Source: Paragemmobacter kunshanensis (GTDB lineage Bacteria > Pseudomonadota > Alphaproteobacteria > Rhodobacterales > Rhodobacteraceae). From it: 64,000 nt of DNA. Positions within the stretch are counted from its first letter, which is position 1; every line of letters starts with the position of its first letter. Of this stretch, positions 27,801 to 34,923 are shown one piece after another. Location: contig NZ_JAALFE010000007.1 of assembly GCF_011059185.1 (NCBI RefSeq), forward strand, positions 117,515 through 181,514, read 5' to 3'. The notes beneath the pieces were generated by a model, which saw only the letters and a list, made by a program, of their open reading frames with translations, made no database searches and had not been told where the DNA came from. The translations under genes and the position numbers were made by a program.

Positions 27801-28250
27801 GTCCGCACCCTGCCCACCAAGACCTTCTTCTACGGCATGGAACCGGGCGAAGAGATCACGGCTGAGATCGACCCCGGCAAGAACTTGGAAATCCGGCTTC
27901 AGGCCGTGGGCGAGACGACCGAGGATGGCGAAGTCCGCGTCTTCTTCGAACTGAACGGCCAGCCCCGCGTGATCCGCGTGCCGAACCGCGCGGTCAAGGC
28001 CAAGACGGCTGCGCGCCCCAAGGCCGCCGAGGGCAACCCCGCCCATATCGGCGCGCCGATGCCCGGCTCCATCGCCTCTGTCGCGGTCACCGTCGGCCAG
28101 AAGATCCGCGCCGGCGACCTTCTGCTGACGATCGAGGCGATGAAGATGGAAACCGGCCTCCACGCCGACCGCGAGGCCACGGTCAAGGCGCTGCATGTCC
28201 ATGCAGGCAGCCAGATCGAGGCGAAGGACCTGCTGATCGAACTGGAATGA
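24807..28250 (+). CDS. pyc: Pyruvate carboxylase
   Basis: Biotin-dependent anaplerotic enzyme converting pyruvate, bicarbonate and ATP to oxaloacetate. The single 1147-residue chain has the usual order: biotin carboxylase (residues ~1-450; KILVANRGEIAIRV at the start, ATP-grasp glycine loop SWGGGGRGM), carboxyltransferase (about 530-810; DTTMRDGHQSLLATRMR, KDMAGLLKP, HTHDTSG), the PYC_OADA tetramer domain, and a C-terminal biotinyl domain with EAMKMETG, the lysine being the biotin site (about residue 1113). It is monocistronic, with dyads upstream and a hairpin downstream. Confidence 0.98.
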   Translation: MPEFRKILVANRGEIAIRVMRAANEMGKKTVAVFAEEDKLSLHRFKADEAYRIGEGLSPVGAYLSIPEIIRVAKMAGADAIHPGYGLLSENPDFVEACDNAGITFIGPRAETMRALGDKASARRVAIEAGVPVIPATEVLGEDMALIKKQAKEIGYPLMLKASWGGGGRGMRPILGEDELEAKVREGRREAEAAFGNGEGYLEKMIQRARHVEVQILGDKQGNVWHLWERDCTVQRRNQKVVERAPAPYLTQAQREEVCEMARKITAHVDYECAGTVEFLMDMDEGKFYFIEVNPRVQVEHTVTEEVTGIDIVQAQILIEEGKSLAEATGVASQADVKLNGHALQCRVTTEDPLNNFIPDYGRLTAYRSATGNGIRLDGGTAYAGGVITRYYDSLLVKVTAHAQTPEKAIARMDRALREFRIRGVATNIEFVINLLKHKTFLDDTYTTKFIDTTPELFAFKKRRDRATKILTYIADITVNGHPETAGRPKPPAEAKMPKAPRLLTETPATGTRNLLEQKGPQAVADWMKAQTKVLITDTTMRDGHQSLLATRMRSIDMVRAAPAYAANLPQLFSVECWGGATFDVAYRFLQECPWQRLRDLRAAMPNLMTQMLLRASNGVGYTNYPDNVVRAFVLQAAETGVDVFRVFDSLNWVENMRVAMDAVLEANKLCEGTICYTGDLLDPARSKYDLKYYLDRARELKSAGAHVLGLKDMAGLLKPASARILVKALKQEVGLPVHFHTHDTSGAAAATILAACDAGVDAVDAAMDAFSGGTSQPCLGSIVEALRHTDRDTGLDIKAIRDISNYWEHVRVQYAAFESGLPAPASEVYLHEMPGGQFTNLKAQARSLGLEERWPEVAQAYADANQMFGDIVKVTPSSKVVGDMALMMVAQGLTRAQVEDPAHDVAFPDSVVDMLKGNLGQPHGGWPDAILKKVLKGEKPLTDRPGKTLPPVDLEDTRRKLEAELGGKAVDDEDLNGYLMYPKVFLDYMGRHRLYGPVRTLPTKTFFYGMEPGEEITAEIDPGKNLEIRLQAVGETTEDGEVRVFFELNGQPRVIRVPNRAVKAKTAARPKAAEGNPAHIGAPMPGSIASVAVTVGQKIRAGDLLLTIEAMKMETGLHADREATVKALHVHAGSQIEAKDLLIELE

Positions 28251-28256
28251 TACCGC

Positions 28257-28288
28257 CCCGCCCCTCCGGTTCTTTCCGGTGGGGCGGG
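28257..28288. terminator. Hairpin after pyc
   Basis: CCCGCCCCTCCGG (28257-28269) pairs with CCGGTGGGGCGGG (28276-28288) with one mismatch and a TTCTTT loop. It lies between convergent pyc and the minus-strand hypothetical gene. Confidence 0.6.
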
Positions 28289-28301
28289 CCGCGTCTTGCG
28301 A

Positions 28302-28799
28302 TCAGAATTCCCCCAGCACCACCGTCGCCCCCCGCATCAGGCCGAACTCGGCCTGCGGCACGACCCCCAACCGCAGGACCTTGCCCCGCAAGCTGCCTTC
28401 CCAGGCCGCCGGAACGCCACGATCCGAAAGGTCGATGGGCTTCACGCCGGACAATTCCCCCGCAACGGTCCGCGCAAAGGCGATGGCCGGTTCCGGCTTC
28501 AACCGCGAAGCCGCCACGACGCAGCGCGTGGCGATCTGGCTGTTGCCCTGCGTCGCGGCGATGGCCCTGAAACCATTGCGGGAAAAGATCCTCAGGCCCT
28601 GCTCATTGCCCTCGTATCGCCAGCCATCCGCCTTCAGCTGCGCCTGGATGGCCTTCACATCGGGGAAATGCGCCATGCAGGCCCCAAAGGCGGATTTGGC
28701 CGCCTCCCAATTCTCGTCCGCGCGGGCAGGCCCGGCCTGAACCGCCACAAGCGCAACCACGGCGGCCATTCCGGCGACAGCGCGCAAGACCCGCCGCAT
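28302..28799 (-). CDS. Hypothetical secreted protein
   Basis: 165-residue protein from the ATG at 28799. The N-terminus MRRVLRAVAGMAAVVALVAV is a classic signal peptide, with probable cleavage after ARA (about residue 28). The mature part has two cysteines (GACMAHF and TRCVV) that could form a disulfide and no domain I recognise. It probably resides in the periplasm. An upstream in-frame ATG at 28850 would place the basic/hydrophobic signal internally and is less likely. Function unknown. Confidence 0.65.
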   Translation of the reverse strand: MRRVLRAVAGMAAVVALVAVQAGPARADENWEAAKSAFGACMAHFPDVKAIQAQLKADGWRYEGNEQGLRIFSRNGFRAIAATQGNSQIATRCVVAASRLKPEPAIAFARTVAGELSGVKPIDLSDRGVPAAWEGSLRGKVLRLGVVPQAEFGLMRGATVVLGEF

Positions 28800-29000
28800 C
28801 GCTTCCCGCCCCCAAAGTCCCCCCCTGCACGCTTGCGCCTGCATCCTCACCCCTCCAACTCGTTACCCATGTCACCCGTCACCGCGGCCCCGCCCCAACA
28901 TCCCGGGGCTGTCACGGCATCGCGCTCCGCAACCCTAGGCCGCTACCCCGCCCGTCTCAATGCCGGATCGGACAAAAACGCGCCCCGCCCGAACTTTCCC

Positions 29001-29028
29001 CTTGAACCCCGCGCGCGGCTTTTATAGA
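29001..29028 (+). promoter_or_regulatory. Candidate promoter of tRNA-Gly
   Basis: CTTGAA (29001-29006) and TATAGA (29023-29028) are 16 bp apart, followed about 20 bp later by the tRNA 5' end. The GC-rich spacer and close placement fit a strong stable-RNA promoter. Confidence 0.55.
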
Positions 29029-29048
29029 TCACCCCTCGTCCAACCGGC

Positions 29049-29123
29049 GCGGGCGTAGCTCAGGGGTAGAGCATAACCTTGCCAAGGTTAGGGTCGTGAG
29101 TTCGAATCTCATCGCCCGCTCCA
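29049..29123 (+). tRNA. tRNA-Gly (anticodon GCC)
   Basis: 75 nt including an encoded CCA. The acceptor stem GCGGGCG pairs with CGCCCGC, the D-arm GCTCAGGGGTAGAGC is normal, the anticodon loop is CTTGCCAAG with GCC, and the T-arm contains TTCGAATC. It reads GGC/GGU codons. Confidence 0.97.
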
Positions 29124-29195
29124 GTCGGACCTGCCGAATGGCCGCCCCCGGGCGGCCATTTGCTTTTGATCCCCCCGGGCAGAAACGCCCCCCCC

Positions 29196-29281
29196 TGGTA
29201 CCCGCGGCCGGACTCGAACCGGCATGGCCTTTCGGCCTAGGGATTTTAAGTCCCCTGTGTCTACCATTCCACCACGCGGGC
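29196..29281 (-). tRNA. tRNA-Leu (anticodon TAA)
   Basis: Class II tRNA of 86 nt on the minus strand with encoded CCA. The acceptor GCCCGCG pairs with CGCGGGT (the first pair is G-U). The anticodon loop contains TTAAA with TAA, the long variable arm is formed by GGCCGAAAGGCC-type pairing, and the T-loop is TTCGAGTC. Its 3' end faces the tRNA-Gly, 72 bp away, so the two are convergent. Confidence 0.95.
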
Positions 29282-29403
29282 CGGGGGATGCCCGCCTTGC
29301 TAGCAAGCCCGCAGTCCGAGGGAAAGCCCGCCCATCCCGGATTCTCCCTTTGCGTGGCCCGCCATCGGCCCTATCCTTCCCGCAGGTTAAGGAAGGTTTT
29401 CAA

Positions 29404-30102
29404 ATGACCCGCCACTTCCCGCTGCTTCTGGGCGCCATGCTCGCCCTTGCCGCCCCGATCCCTGTCCCTGCACAAGAGGCGGCGGCCTCCCCACCGGAAC
29501 TGCCCCTCACCGCCCGGGGCAATGAACCCTTCTGGTCCATCCTCGCCACGCCCGAAGGGATTTCCCTCACGGAACCCGAAGGCAAGGGCACCGTTCAGAC
29601 CCTGCCCTTCACCCGGACAACCGAGGGCGGCAGCCTTGTCCTGACAACGACCGACTTCACCCTCCGCATCGCCCCGGCGCTCTGCCATGACGACATGTCG
29701 GGGATGCCCTATCCCTTCACCGCCACGCTCACCCGCACAGGCGCCACGCTGAACGGCTGCGCGGGCGATCCCGCCGCACTGCTGGCAGGCGACTGGACCG
29801 TGACCCAACTCGACACAGGCCCCCTTCCCGCCGGGGTCAACGTCACCCTGTCCTTCAGCGAAGGGCGCGTGGCGGGCAATTCCGGCTGCAACCGCCTGTC
29901 CGGCGGCTATGCCCTGACGGGCGAGGGCCTTTCCTTCACCGCCATCGCCACCACCCGCATGGCCTGCCCCGCCCCGCAGATGGAAACCGAGCAATCGGTG
30001 CTTGCCGCCCTTGCCAGCATCACCCGCTTCGACTTCACCGCTGACGGCCACCTGCTGCTGCAATCGGACGAGGGCATCACAGCCCTCACCGCCCGCCGCT
30101 GA
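29404..30102 (+). CDS. META-domain (HslJ-like) exported protein
   Basis: 232-residue protein with a Sec signal (MTRHFPLLLGAMLALAAPIP, cleavage near AQA). The N-terminal half has the COG3650-type motif RGNEPFWSI. The C-terminal half (about 125-230) is a META/HslJ domain: LAGDWTVTQLDTG, FSEGRVAGNSGCNRLSGGY and TRMACPAPQMETEQ are typical. Such proteins are linked to stress or novobiocin tolerance, but the biochemical role is unknown. The start is supported by AAGGAAGG upstream. It is a single gene between tRNA-Leu and the CoA transferase. Confidence 0.8.
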   Translation: MTRHFPLLLGAMLALAAPIPVPAQEAAASPPELPLTARGNEPFWSILATPEGISLTEPEGKGTVQTLPFTRTTEGGSLVLTTTDFTLRIAPALCHDDMSGMPYPFTATLTRTGATLNGCAGDPAALLAGDWTVTQLDTGPLPAGVNVTLSFSEGRVAGNSGCNRLSGGYALTGEGLSFTAIATTRMACPAPQMETEQSVLAALASITRFDFTADGHLLLQSDEGITALTARR

Positions 30103-30185
30103 CCCGCCTGCCGCAGCGCGGCAATTGACACCGCCCGTCCCCCGGTTCCATATGACGCCCGAGAGTTTGCGGGGAGAAAACACGC

Positions 30186-30890
30186 ATGAAGAAGGTCTTT
30201 CCCAGCGCCCAGGCCGCGCTGGAGGGCGTGCTGTTTGACGGCATGACCATCGCCTCGGGGGGCTTCGGCCTTTGCGGGATTCCGGAACTCCTGATCGCTG
30301 CGATCCGGCAGGCAGGCACGAAGAACCTCACCGTCGCCTCGAACAATGCAGGCGTCGATGGTTTCGGACTTGGTGTCCTGCTGGAAAGCCGCCAGGTGAA
30401 GAAGATGATCTCCTCCTATGTGGGCGAGAATGCCGAATTCATGCGGCAATATCTTTCGGGCGAACTCGAACTGGAATTCAATCCCCAGGGCACCCTTGCC
30501 GAACGCATGCGCGCGGGCGGCGCGGGCATTCCCGGTTTCTACACCCGCACCGGCGTGGGCACCGTCATCGCCGAAGGCAAGGAACACAAGGATTTCGACG
30601 GCAAGACCTATATCCTCGAACGCGCCATCGTCGCGGACCTGTCCATCGTGAAGGCCTGGAAGGCCGATCCCTCGGGCAACCTCGTCTTCCGCAAGACGGC
30701 GCGCAACTTCAACCCGCCCGCCGCCACCTGCGGCAGGATCTGCGTGGCGGAAGTCGAAGAGATCGTGCCGCTGGGAAGCCTCGACCCCGACGCGATCCAC
30801 CTGCCCGGCATCTATGTCCACCGCATCGTGAAGGGCGAACATGAAAAGCGCATCGAACAGCGCACCGTCCGCAAGAAGGAGTCCGTCTGA
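30186..30890 (+). CDS. scoA: 3-oxoacid CoA-transferase subunit A
   Basis: Alpha subunit (234 residues) of a succinyl-CoA:3-ketoacid CoA transferase, activating acetoacetate with CoA from succinyl-CoA for ketone-body or PHB-derived acetoacetate use. Signatures: [15 protein letters not shown] near residue 25, [13 protein letters not shown], and [13 protein letters not shown] near 120. It overlaps scoB as TGATG, so the subunits are translated in a coupled way. Substrate specificity is inferred from similarity. Confidence 0.93.
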   Translation: MKKVFPSAQAALEGVLFDGMTIASGGFGLCGIPELLIAAIRQAGTKNLTVASNNAGVDGFGLGVLLESRQVKKMISSYVGENAEFMRQYLSGELELEFNPQGTLAERMRAGGAGIPGFYTRTGVGTVIAEGKEHKDFDGKTYILERAIVADLSIVKAWKADPSGNLVFRKTARNFNPPAATCGRICVAEVEEIVPLGSLDPDAIHLPGIYVHRIVKGEHEKRIEQRTVRKKESV

Positions 30891-31516
30891 TGTGGGACCG
30901 CAACCAGATGGCCGCCCGTGCGGCGCAGGAACTTCAGGACGGCTGGTATGTGAACCTCGGCATCGGCATCCCGACGCTGGTGGCGAACTACATTCCCCAG
31001 GGCGTGAACGTGACGCTGCAATCGGAAAACGGCATGCTCGGCATGGGCCCCTTCCCCTATGAGGGCGAGGAAGACCCCGACCTGATCAATGCCGGCAAGC
31101 AGACCATCACCGAACTGCCGCAGACCGCCTTCTTCGACTCTGCCACCTCCTTCGCGATGATCCGCGGCGGCAAGATCGCCATGGCCATCCTCGGCGCGAT
31201 GGAAGTGGCCGAAAACGGCGATCTGGCGAACTGGATGATCCCCGGCAAGCTCGTCAAGGGCATGGGCGGCGCGATGGACCTTGTCGCAGGGGTGGGCCGC
31301 GTGGTGGTCGTGATGGACCACACCAGCAAGCACGGCGAATCCAAGGTGCTGAAACGCTGCACCCTGCCGCTCACCGGCCAGGGCGTGGTCAACCGCATCA
31401 TCACCAATCTGGGCGTTCTCGATGTCGTGCCAGGGGGCCTCAGGATCATCGAACTGGCCGATGGCGTGACGGAAGCGGAGCTGCGTTCCGCCACAGAGGC
31501 GACACTGGTGAACTGA
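30890..31516 (+). CDS. scoB: 3-oxoacid CoA-transferase subunit B
   Basis: Beta subunit, 208 residues. It carries the catalytic glutamate in [14 protein letters not shown] (about residue 46), which forms the glutamyl-CoA thioester, and [14 protein letters not shown] near the N-terminus. The C-terminal KCTLPLTG-like region reads [17 protein letters not shown] triple dyad follows the stop. Confidence 0.94.
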   Translation: MWDRNQMAARAAQELQDGWYVNLGIGIPTLVANYIPQGVNVTLQSENGMLGMGPFPYEGEEDPDLINAGKQTITELPQTAFFDSATSFAMIRGGKIAMAILGAMEVAENGDLANWMIPGKLVKGMGGAMDLVAGVGRVVVVMDHTSKHGESKVLKRCTLPLTGQGVVNRIITNLGVLDVVPGGLRIIELADGVTEAELRSATEATLVN

Positions 31517-31523
31517 TGTCGGC

Positions 31524-31630
31524 GGACGGAGAATTTTCACTGAAAATTCTCCGTCCCGCCCTTCACGAAAAATCTTTCTTCAAAGATTTTTCGTGTGCCA
31601 CCCCAAAATTTTCCATAGAAAATTTTGGGG
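31524..31630. repeat. Three successive perfect A/T-rich dyads
   Basis: Dyad one has a 16-bp stem (31524-31539 with 31541-31556; core GAATTTTCA). Dyad two has a 14-bp stem (31564-31577 with 31582-31595; core CGAAAAATCTTT, CTTC loop). Dyad three has a 13-bp stem (31601-31613 with 31618-31630; core CCCCAAAATTTTC, CATA loop). All are perfect and follow scoB directly, while the GNAT ribosome-binding site begins at 31632. Their TTTTC/GAAAA arms resemble the dyads at 8193 and 22000-22111. Confidence 0.8.
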
Positions 31631-31645
31631 TTGAGGAGGTCCATC

Positions 31646-31936
31646 ATGGCAGAACATGACATCCGGCGCGAACAGGGGTCTTCCAAAGGCCGCTACGTCA
31701 TTCGCCAGAATGGCGAAGAGGCGGAACTCACCTATTCCATAACCTCACCCACGCTGATCATCGCCGATCATACTGGCGTGCCTGACAGTTTCCGAGGCAC
31801 TGGCGCGGGCCTCGCCCTGGTCACCCGCATGGTCGAGGATGCGCGGCGCGAAGGCTTCCGCATCATGCCGCTCTGCCCTTTCGTGAACGCACAGCGCAAG
31901 AAGCATCCCGAATGGGCAGACGCCTTCGCGGTCTGA
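31646..31936 (+). CDS. Small GNAT-like N-acetyltransferase (YjdJ type)
   Basis: 96-residue protein with the compact GCN5-related fold of the YjdJ/COG2388 group: EEAELTYSITSPTLIIADHT, then FRGTGAGLALV, a shortened version of the acetyl-CoA loop, and FRIMPLCPFV. These proteins are about half the size of normal GNATs, and their substrate is not established. GAGGAGG at 31632-31638 fixes the ATG at 31646. It sits directly after three strong dyads, so it may rely on readthrough or on a promoter within them. Confidence 0.8.
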   Translation: MAEHDIRREQGSSKGRYVIRQNGEEAELTYSITSPTLIIADHTGVPDSFRGTGAGLALVTRMVEDARREGFRIMPLCPFVNAQRKKHPEWADAFAV

Positions 31937-31975
31937 CCCATCCACCGTCAGGGCGGGGGCCACCCCGCCTGCGGC

Positions 31976-32869
31976 TCAGTTGCTGGCCGAAATGATCCGG
32001 AAGACACAGGGATCGCTCACCACTTCCGGCGGCGTCATGCACAGGCCCTGCGCCACCTGCCAGGCCGCCAGAACCTTCGGCACATAGTCCCGCGTCTCGG
32101 CATAGGGCGGCACACCGCGATTGGCGCGGATCGCGCCTTCGCCTGCGTTATAGGCCGCGATCACCATGATCGGGTCGCGGTCGAAATGCTTCATCAGCCA
32201 GTCCAGATAGGCCACGCCGCCCTTGATGTTCTGTTCCGGGTCCAGCGCATCGGCCACGCCGAAACGCTCCGCCGTCGCCGGGATCAGCTGCATCAGCCCC
32301 TGCGCCCCGGCTGAACTGACGGCATCGCTGCGCCCCGCGCTTTCCGTGGCCATCACCGCAAGCGCCAGCGCGGGCGACACCTCGGTCCCCACCGTGGCCC
32401 GCAGCAACGCCGTGCCATAGGCATCCGCCAGTTCCTGCATGTGCTGCATCCTCGGCGCGCGAACCGCCGCCCCGTCCGGCCCCTGCGTCAGCGCCGCCAG
32501 CGCCGCGGGAAAGCGGCCCGAGACGTCGTCGATCCCCACCGGCACCGCGTCCCAGAACCAGCCATAGGTCGCCGCAGGCTGCGGCGCGGGTCCCTGCGCG
32601 GGGCGGTCCGGGCCCTCGCCCGCCGTCACCGGCGGCAGCACCGGCACTTCATGCGGGGGCCGCGTCCCCGGCAGCGCTGCGAGAATCCGCGCCTGTTCCG
32701 CGGGGTCGATCTGCACCAATCCCGTCACGCCGGGCCGGCCTTCGCCCACCTTGATCCGCTTGAAGGTGAAATCCTGAACGGGTGCCGCCCCCTCGCCCGA
32801 CACGGGCTGGGGGCTGCCGAACGCGAAAAGCGCGCCAAAAGCGCCGATGATTGCTGCCCGGAATCGCAT
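31976..32869 (-). CDS. Lytic transglycosylase (SLT domain), exported
   Basis: 297-residue periplasmic murein lytic transglycosylase. N-terminal signal peptide MRFRAAIIGAFGALFAFG. A proline-rich linker (residues ~60-100) precedes an SLT/GEWL domain (about 155-270) with the catalytic glutamate in ALAVMATESAGRSDAVS, then GAQGLMQLIPATAERFGV, the NIKGGVAYLDWLM motif and AYNAGEGA. The likely role is peptidoglycan remodelling. It stands divergent from the Tad pilus locus, so an involvement in assembling that envelope-spanning machine is possible but inferred. Confidence 0.9.
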   Translation of the reverse strand: MRFRAAIIGAFGALFAFGSPQPVSGEGAAPVQDFTFKRIKVGEGRPGVTGLVQIDPAEQARILAALPGTRPPHEVPVLPPVTAGEGPDRPAQGPAPQPAATYGWFWDAVPVGIDDVSGRFPAALAALTQGPDGAAVRAPRMQHMQELADAYGTALLRATVGTEVSPALALAVMATESAGRSDAVSSAGAQGLMQLIPATAERFGVADALDPEQNIKGGVAYLDWLMKHFDRDPIMVIAAYNAGEGAIRANRGVPPYAETRDYVPKVLAAWQVAQGLCMTPPEVVSDPCVFRIISASN

Positions 32870-33241
32870 CTCTGCCGGATGCCTTTCCTGTCTGTGCCTG
32901 CCTCTTGCAGGGCGCAGTATCCCTCAAAATCGGCCTTCACGCCACTGCCACCGGCAAGAAACGTGGCAAAAACGCCCAAATCTCCAGCCGAAAGGCCGGA
33001 ATCCCAGCCGAAAGTATGGGTCGAAAAAATAAGTTCATATCAAATTCAATTGTTTAGCGGGAAACCCGCGAAAAAGTGACATGTTGCCGAAAATGCCCAT
33101 TCCATACCCAACTGCCGCCACGATTCAGGGGCCATATACACCCATACCGAACGGCAGGCGGAACGAAACACTACGATCCGACAAACCCCGGCGCGGTTGT
33201 GAGCAAGACCTGAAACGTAAACATTCCAAGGGAATACCACC
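32870..33241. other. Divergent upstream region of the pilin gene
   Basis: This 372-bp gap lies between the transglycosylase and the flp pilin and is more A/T-rich in its middle part (33025-33080). It contains a small hairpin GCGGG-AAA-CCCGC (33058-33070). The pilin ribosome-binding site AAGGGA is just before 33242. Promoters for both genes must lie here, but I could not place them with confidence. Confidence 0.4.
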
Positions 33242-33427
33242 ATGAAACTGCTGAACATCTTCAAGTCCTTCAAGAACGACGAGTCGGGCGCCGTGACCGT
33301 TGACTGGGTCGTGCTGACCGGCGCCGTCGTGGGCCTGGGCATCATCATCGCCAACACCATGGGCTCCTCGATCCAGACCGCTGCCGACAACGTCGGCTCG
33401 GACGTGATCACGAACTCGAACAACTGA
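33242..33427 (+). CDS. flp: Flp/Fap-family type IVb pilin
   Basis: 61-residue prepilin, the major subunit of Tad (tight adherence) pili. A short basic leader (residues 1-16, ending DESG) is followed by the hydrophobic AVTVDWVVLTGAVVGLGIII. Cleavage is expected after Gly16. Mature position 5 is Asp21 rather than the usual Glu5. The C-terminus is short and polar, as in Flp proteins. It is the first gene of the locus, followed by a strong hairpin that may limit downstream transcription relative to pilin. Confidence 0.9.
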   Translation: MKLLNIFKSFKNDESGAVTVDWVVLTGAVVGLGIIIANTMGSSIQTAADNVGSDVITNSNN

Positions 33428-33455
33428 TCATCCGATCAGATGTGACGATCACAGC

Positions 33456-33480
33456 GCGGCCAGGCCAAAAGCCTGGCCGC
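33456..33480 (+). terminator. Hairpin after flp
   Basis: GCGGCCAGGC (33456-33465) and GCCTGGCCGC (33471-33480) form a perfect 10-bp stem with a CAAAA loop, 28 bases after the pilin stop. There is no T-run, so it may attenuate or stabilise the mRNA rather than fully terminate. Confidence 0.6.
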
Positions 33481-33561
33481 AGCTACGAAGGGCGACTGAA
33501 CGATTACCGGGTTGGCAGCGTGCTTGTGGATCCGCAACCGCCCACCTTTAGGAGCGCGGAA

Positions 33562-33756
33562 ATGACCGAAACCAAGGCAGACCAGACCGCTGAAACCCCC
33601 TTCCTTCGCGATGAGGATGGTGCCGTAACCGTGGATTGGGTGGTTCTCGCCGCCGCGGTCATGCTGCTCTCCATCCCCGTCCTGACGACGATCAAGGGCT
33701 CGACGGAAACCGCCGCCGGCGATGTGGCGTCGGACATGATCGCCGCGACGGATTGA
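33562..33756 (+). CDS. Second Flp-type (minor) pilin
   Basis: 64-residue protein with the same prepilin core as flp: a longer, acidic leader (residues 1-20, ending DEDG), then AVTVDWVVLAAAVMLLSIPV. Cleavage is expected after Gly20, and Asp again replaces Glu at mature position 5. The ATG at 33562 follows AGGAG. It may be a minor or tip pilin, or it may fill a pseudopilin role since no TadE/F is present here. That role is inferred. Confidence 0.8.
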   Translation: MTETKADQTAETPFLRDEDGAVTVDWVVLAAAVMLLSIPVLTTIKGSTETAAGDVASDMIAATD

Positions 33757-33769
33757 CGATCTCCCGCCA

Positions 33770-33787
33770 GGGCCCCCTTCCGGGCCC
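33770..33787 (+). terminator. Hairpin after the second pilin
   Basis: GGGCCC (33770-33775) and GGGCCC (33782-33787) can pair around CCTTCC, 13 bases after the stop. Each arm is itself palindromic. It is weaker than the hairpin after flp. Confidence 0.4.
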
Positions 33788-33841
33788 CGGACGCAATCAG
33801 GGCCGCCCCCGGTGGCGCGCCATCAGACGAGGCAAGAGACA

Positions 33842-34681
33842 ATGCGCATGATCTTCGGATTGGTCCTGCTCGCCGGCATGGCGCTGGCGGGTTTTGCCGT
33901 CTACATGGCCCAGGGCTACATCAACCAGACGGAATCCGCCCTGGTCGAAGAACGCGCCTTCCGCAAGAAGGTTGGCGAACTGGTCGAGGTCTATGTCGTC
34001 AGCAAGCCGCTGAAATACGGCGATCCGCTGGCCCCGGAAGACGTGAAGAAGATCTACTGGCAGAAGAGTGCCCTCCCCGAAGGCACCTTCAACGACGAGG
34101 CGATCCTCTTCCCTCCGAACGAGGAACGCCCCCGCTACGTGCTGCGTCCGATGGAGACGCATGAACCCATTCTCGCCGTCAAGATCACCGAACCGGGGCA
34201 GCCCGCGGGCCTGACCGGCGCACTCGATCCCGGCATGCGCGCCTTCGCGATCAAGGTGGATGCCACCTCCGGCGTGTCGGGCTTCGTCTATCCGGGCAAC
34301 TATGTCGATGTCTACTGGACAGGCAGCGACGGCAGCCGCGAAATCACCCGCCTGATCGAAAGCAGCGTCAACGTGATCGCCATCGACCAGTCGGCCGCAG
34401 GGGCCACCACCGGCGGCGCCGTTGTCGCACAAACGGTGACGGTCCAGGTCTCGCAGGAACAGGTCGCCCGCCTGGCCCAGGCCCAGGCCACCGGTCGCCT
34501 TGCCCTCTCGCTTGTCGGCTCTCCCGGCGAAGGCGATATCGGCAAGGTCGAGGTGGACAGCGCCTCGCTCCTCGGGATCACCCCCGAAGAAGTGGTCGAG
34601 GTCGAGGCTGAAAAGGTCTGCACGATCCGCAACCGCAAGGGCGGCGAGGTGGTCGAAATCCCGATCCCCTGCACCAACTGA
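33842..34681 (+). CDS. cpaB: Tad pilus assembly protein CpaB/RcpC
   Basis: 279-residue periplasmic protein anchored by an N-terminal hydrophobic segment (MIFGLVLLAGMALAGFAVYM). An SAF domain lies at about residues 45-110 (VYVVSKPLKYGDPLAPEDV), and a RcpC-type domain follows (MRAFAIKVDATSGVSGFVYPG; YPGNYVDVYWTG). CpaB works with the CpaC secretin. The C-terminus ends in a two-cysteine segment (KVCTIRNRKGG ... IPIPCTN). The start is ATG 33842; ATG 33848 is possible. Confidence 0.92.
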   Translation: MRMIFGLVLLAGMALAGFAVYMAQGYINQTESALVEERAFRKKVGELVEVYVVSKPLKYGDPLAPEDVKKIYWQKSALPEGTFNDEAILFPPNEERPRYVLRPMETHEPILAVKITEPGQPAGLTGALDPGMRAFAIKVDATSGVSGFVYPGNYVDVYWTGSDGSREITRLIESSVNVIAIDQSAAGATTGGAVVAQTVTVQVSQEQVARLAQAQATGRLALSLVGSPGEGDIGKVEVDSASLLGITPEEVVEVEAEKVCTIRNRKGGEVVEIPIPCTN

Positions 34682-34718
34682 TCGTTAACTTATCGTACTG
34701 GCGCGACTTCCAACCCGC

Positions 34719-34750
34719 GGGCGCAACCACCGGATATGGTGTTTGCGCCC
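34719..34750 (+). terminator. Strong hairpin between cpaB and cpaC
   Basis: GGGCGCAACCACC (34719-34731) pairs with GGTGTTTGCGCCC (34738-34750) with one mismatch and a GGATAT loop. It lies 38 bases after the cpaB stop in a 242-bp gap. There is no T-run. A role as attenuator or mRNA-stabilising element is inferred. Confidence 0.5.
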
Positions 34751-34923
34751 GTTCGATTCCGCCACGATTTGCGTCAACTGCATCCCTGTTGCCAGTTATC
34801 CACATAAGGAAAGGCACGTAAGGCAATGATTCTTGCAAAAAAACGCCAGCTCGGGCATCTTGGGTGATGGAGCGGGCAGACAAGACCCGCGTTCAGAGGT
34901 GTGATCGAAAGGGCAGGTCACCG

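Noticed and set aside
25293..28202. 969-codon minus-strand open frame
   Set aside because: Fully antisense to pyc, with low-complexity histidine/glycine/aspartate-rich translation and no motif. The plus strand encodes an intact pyruvate carboxylase.
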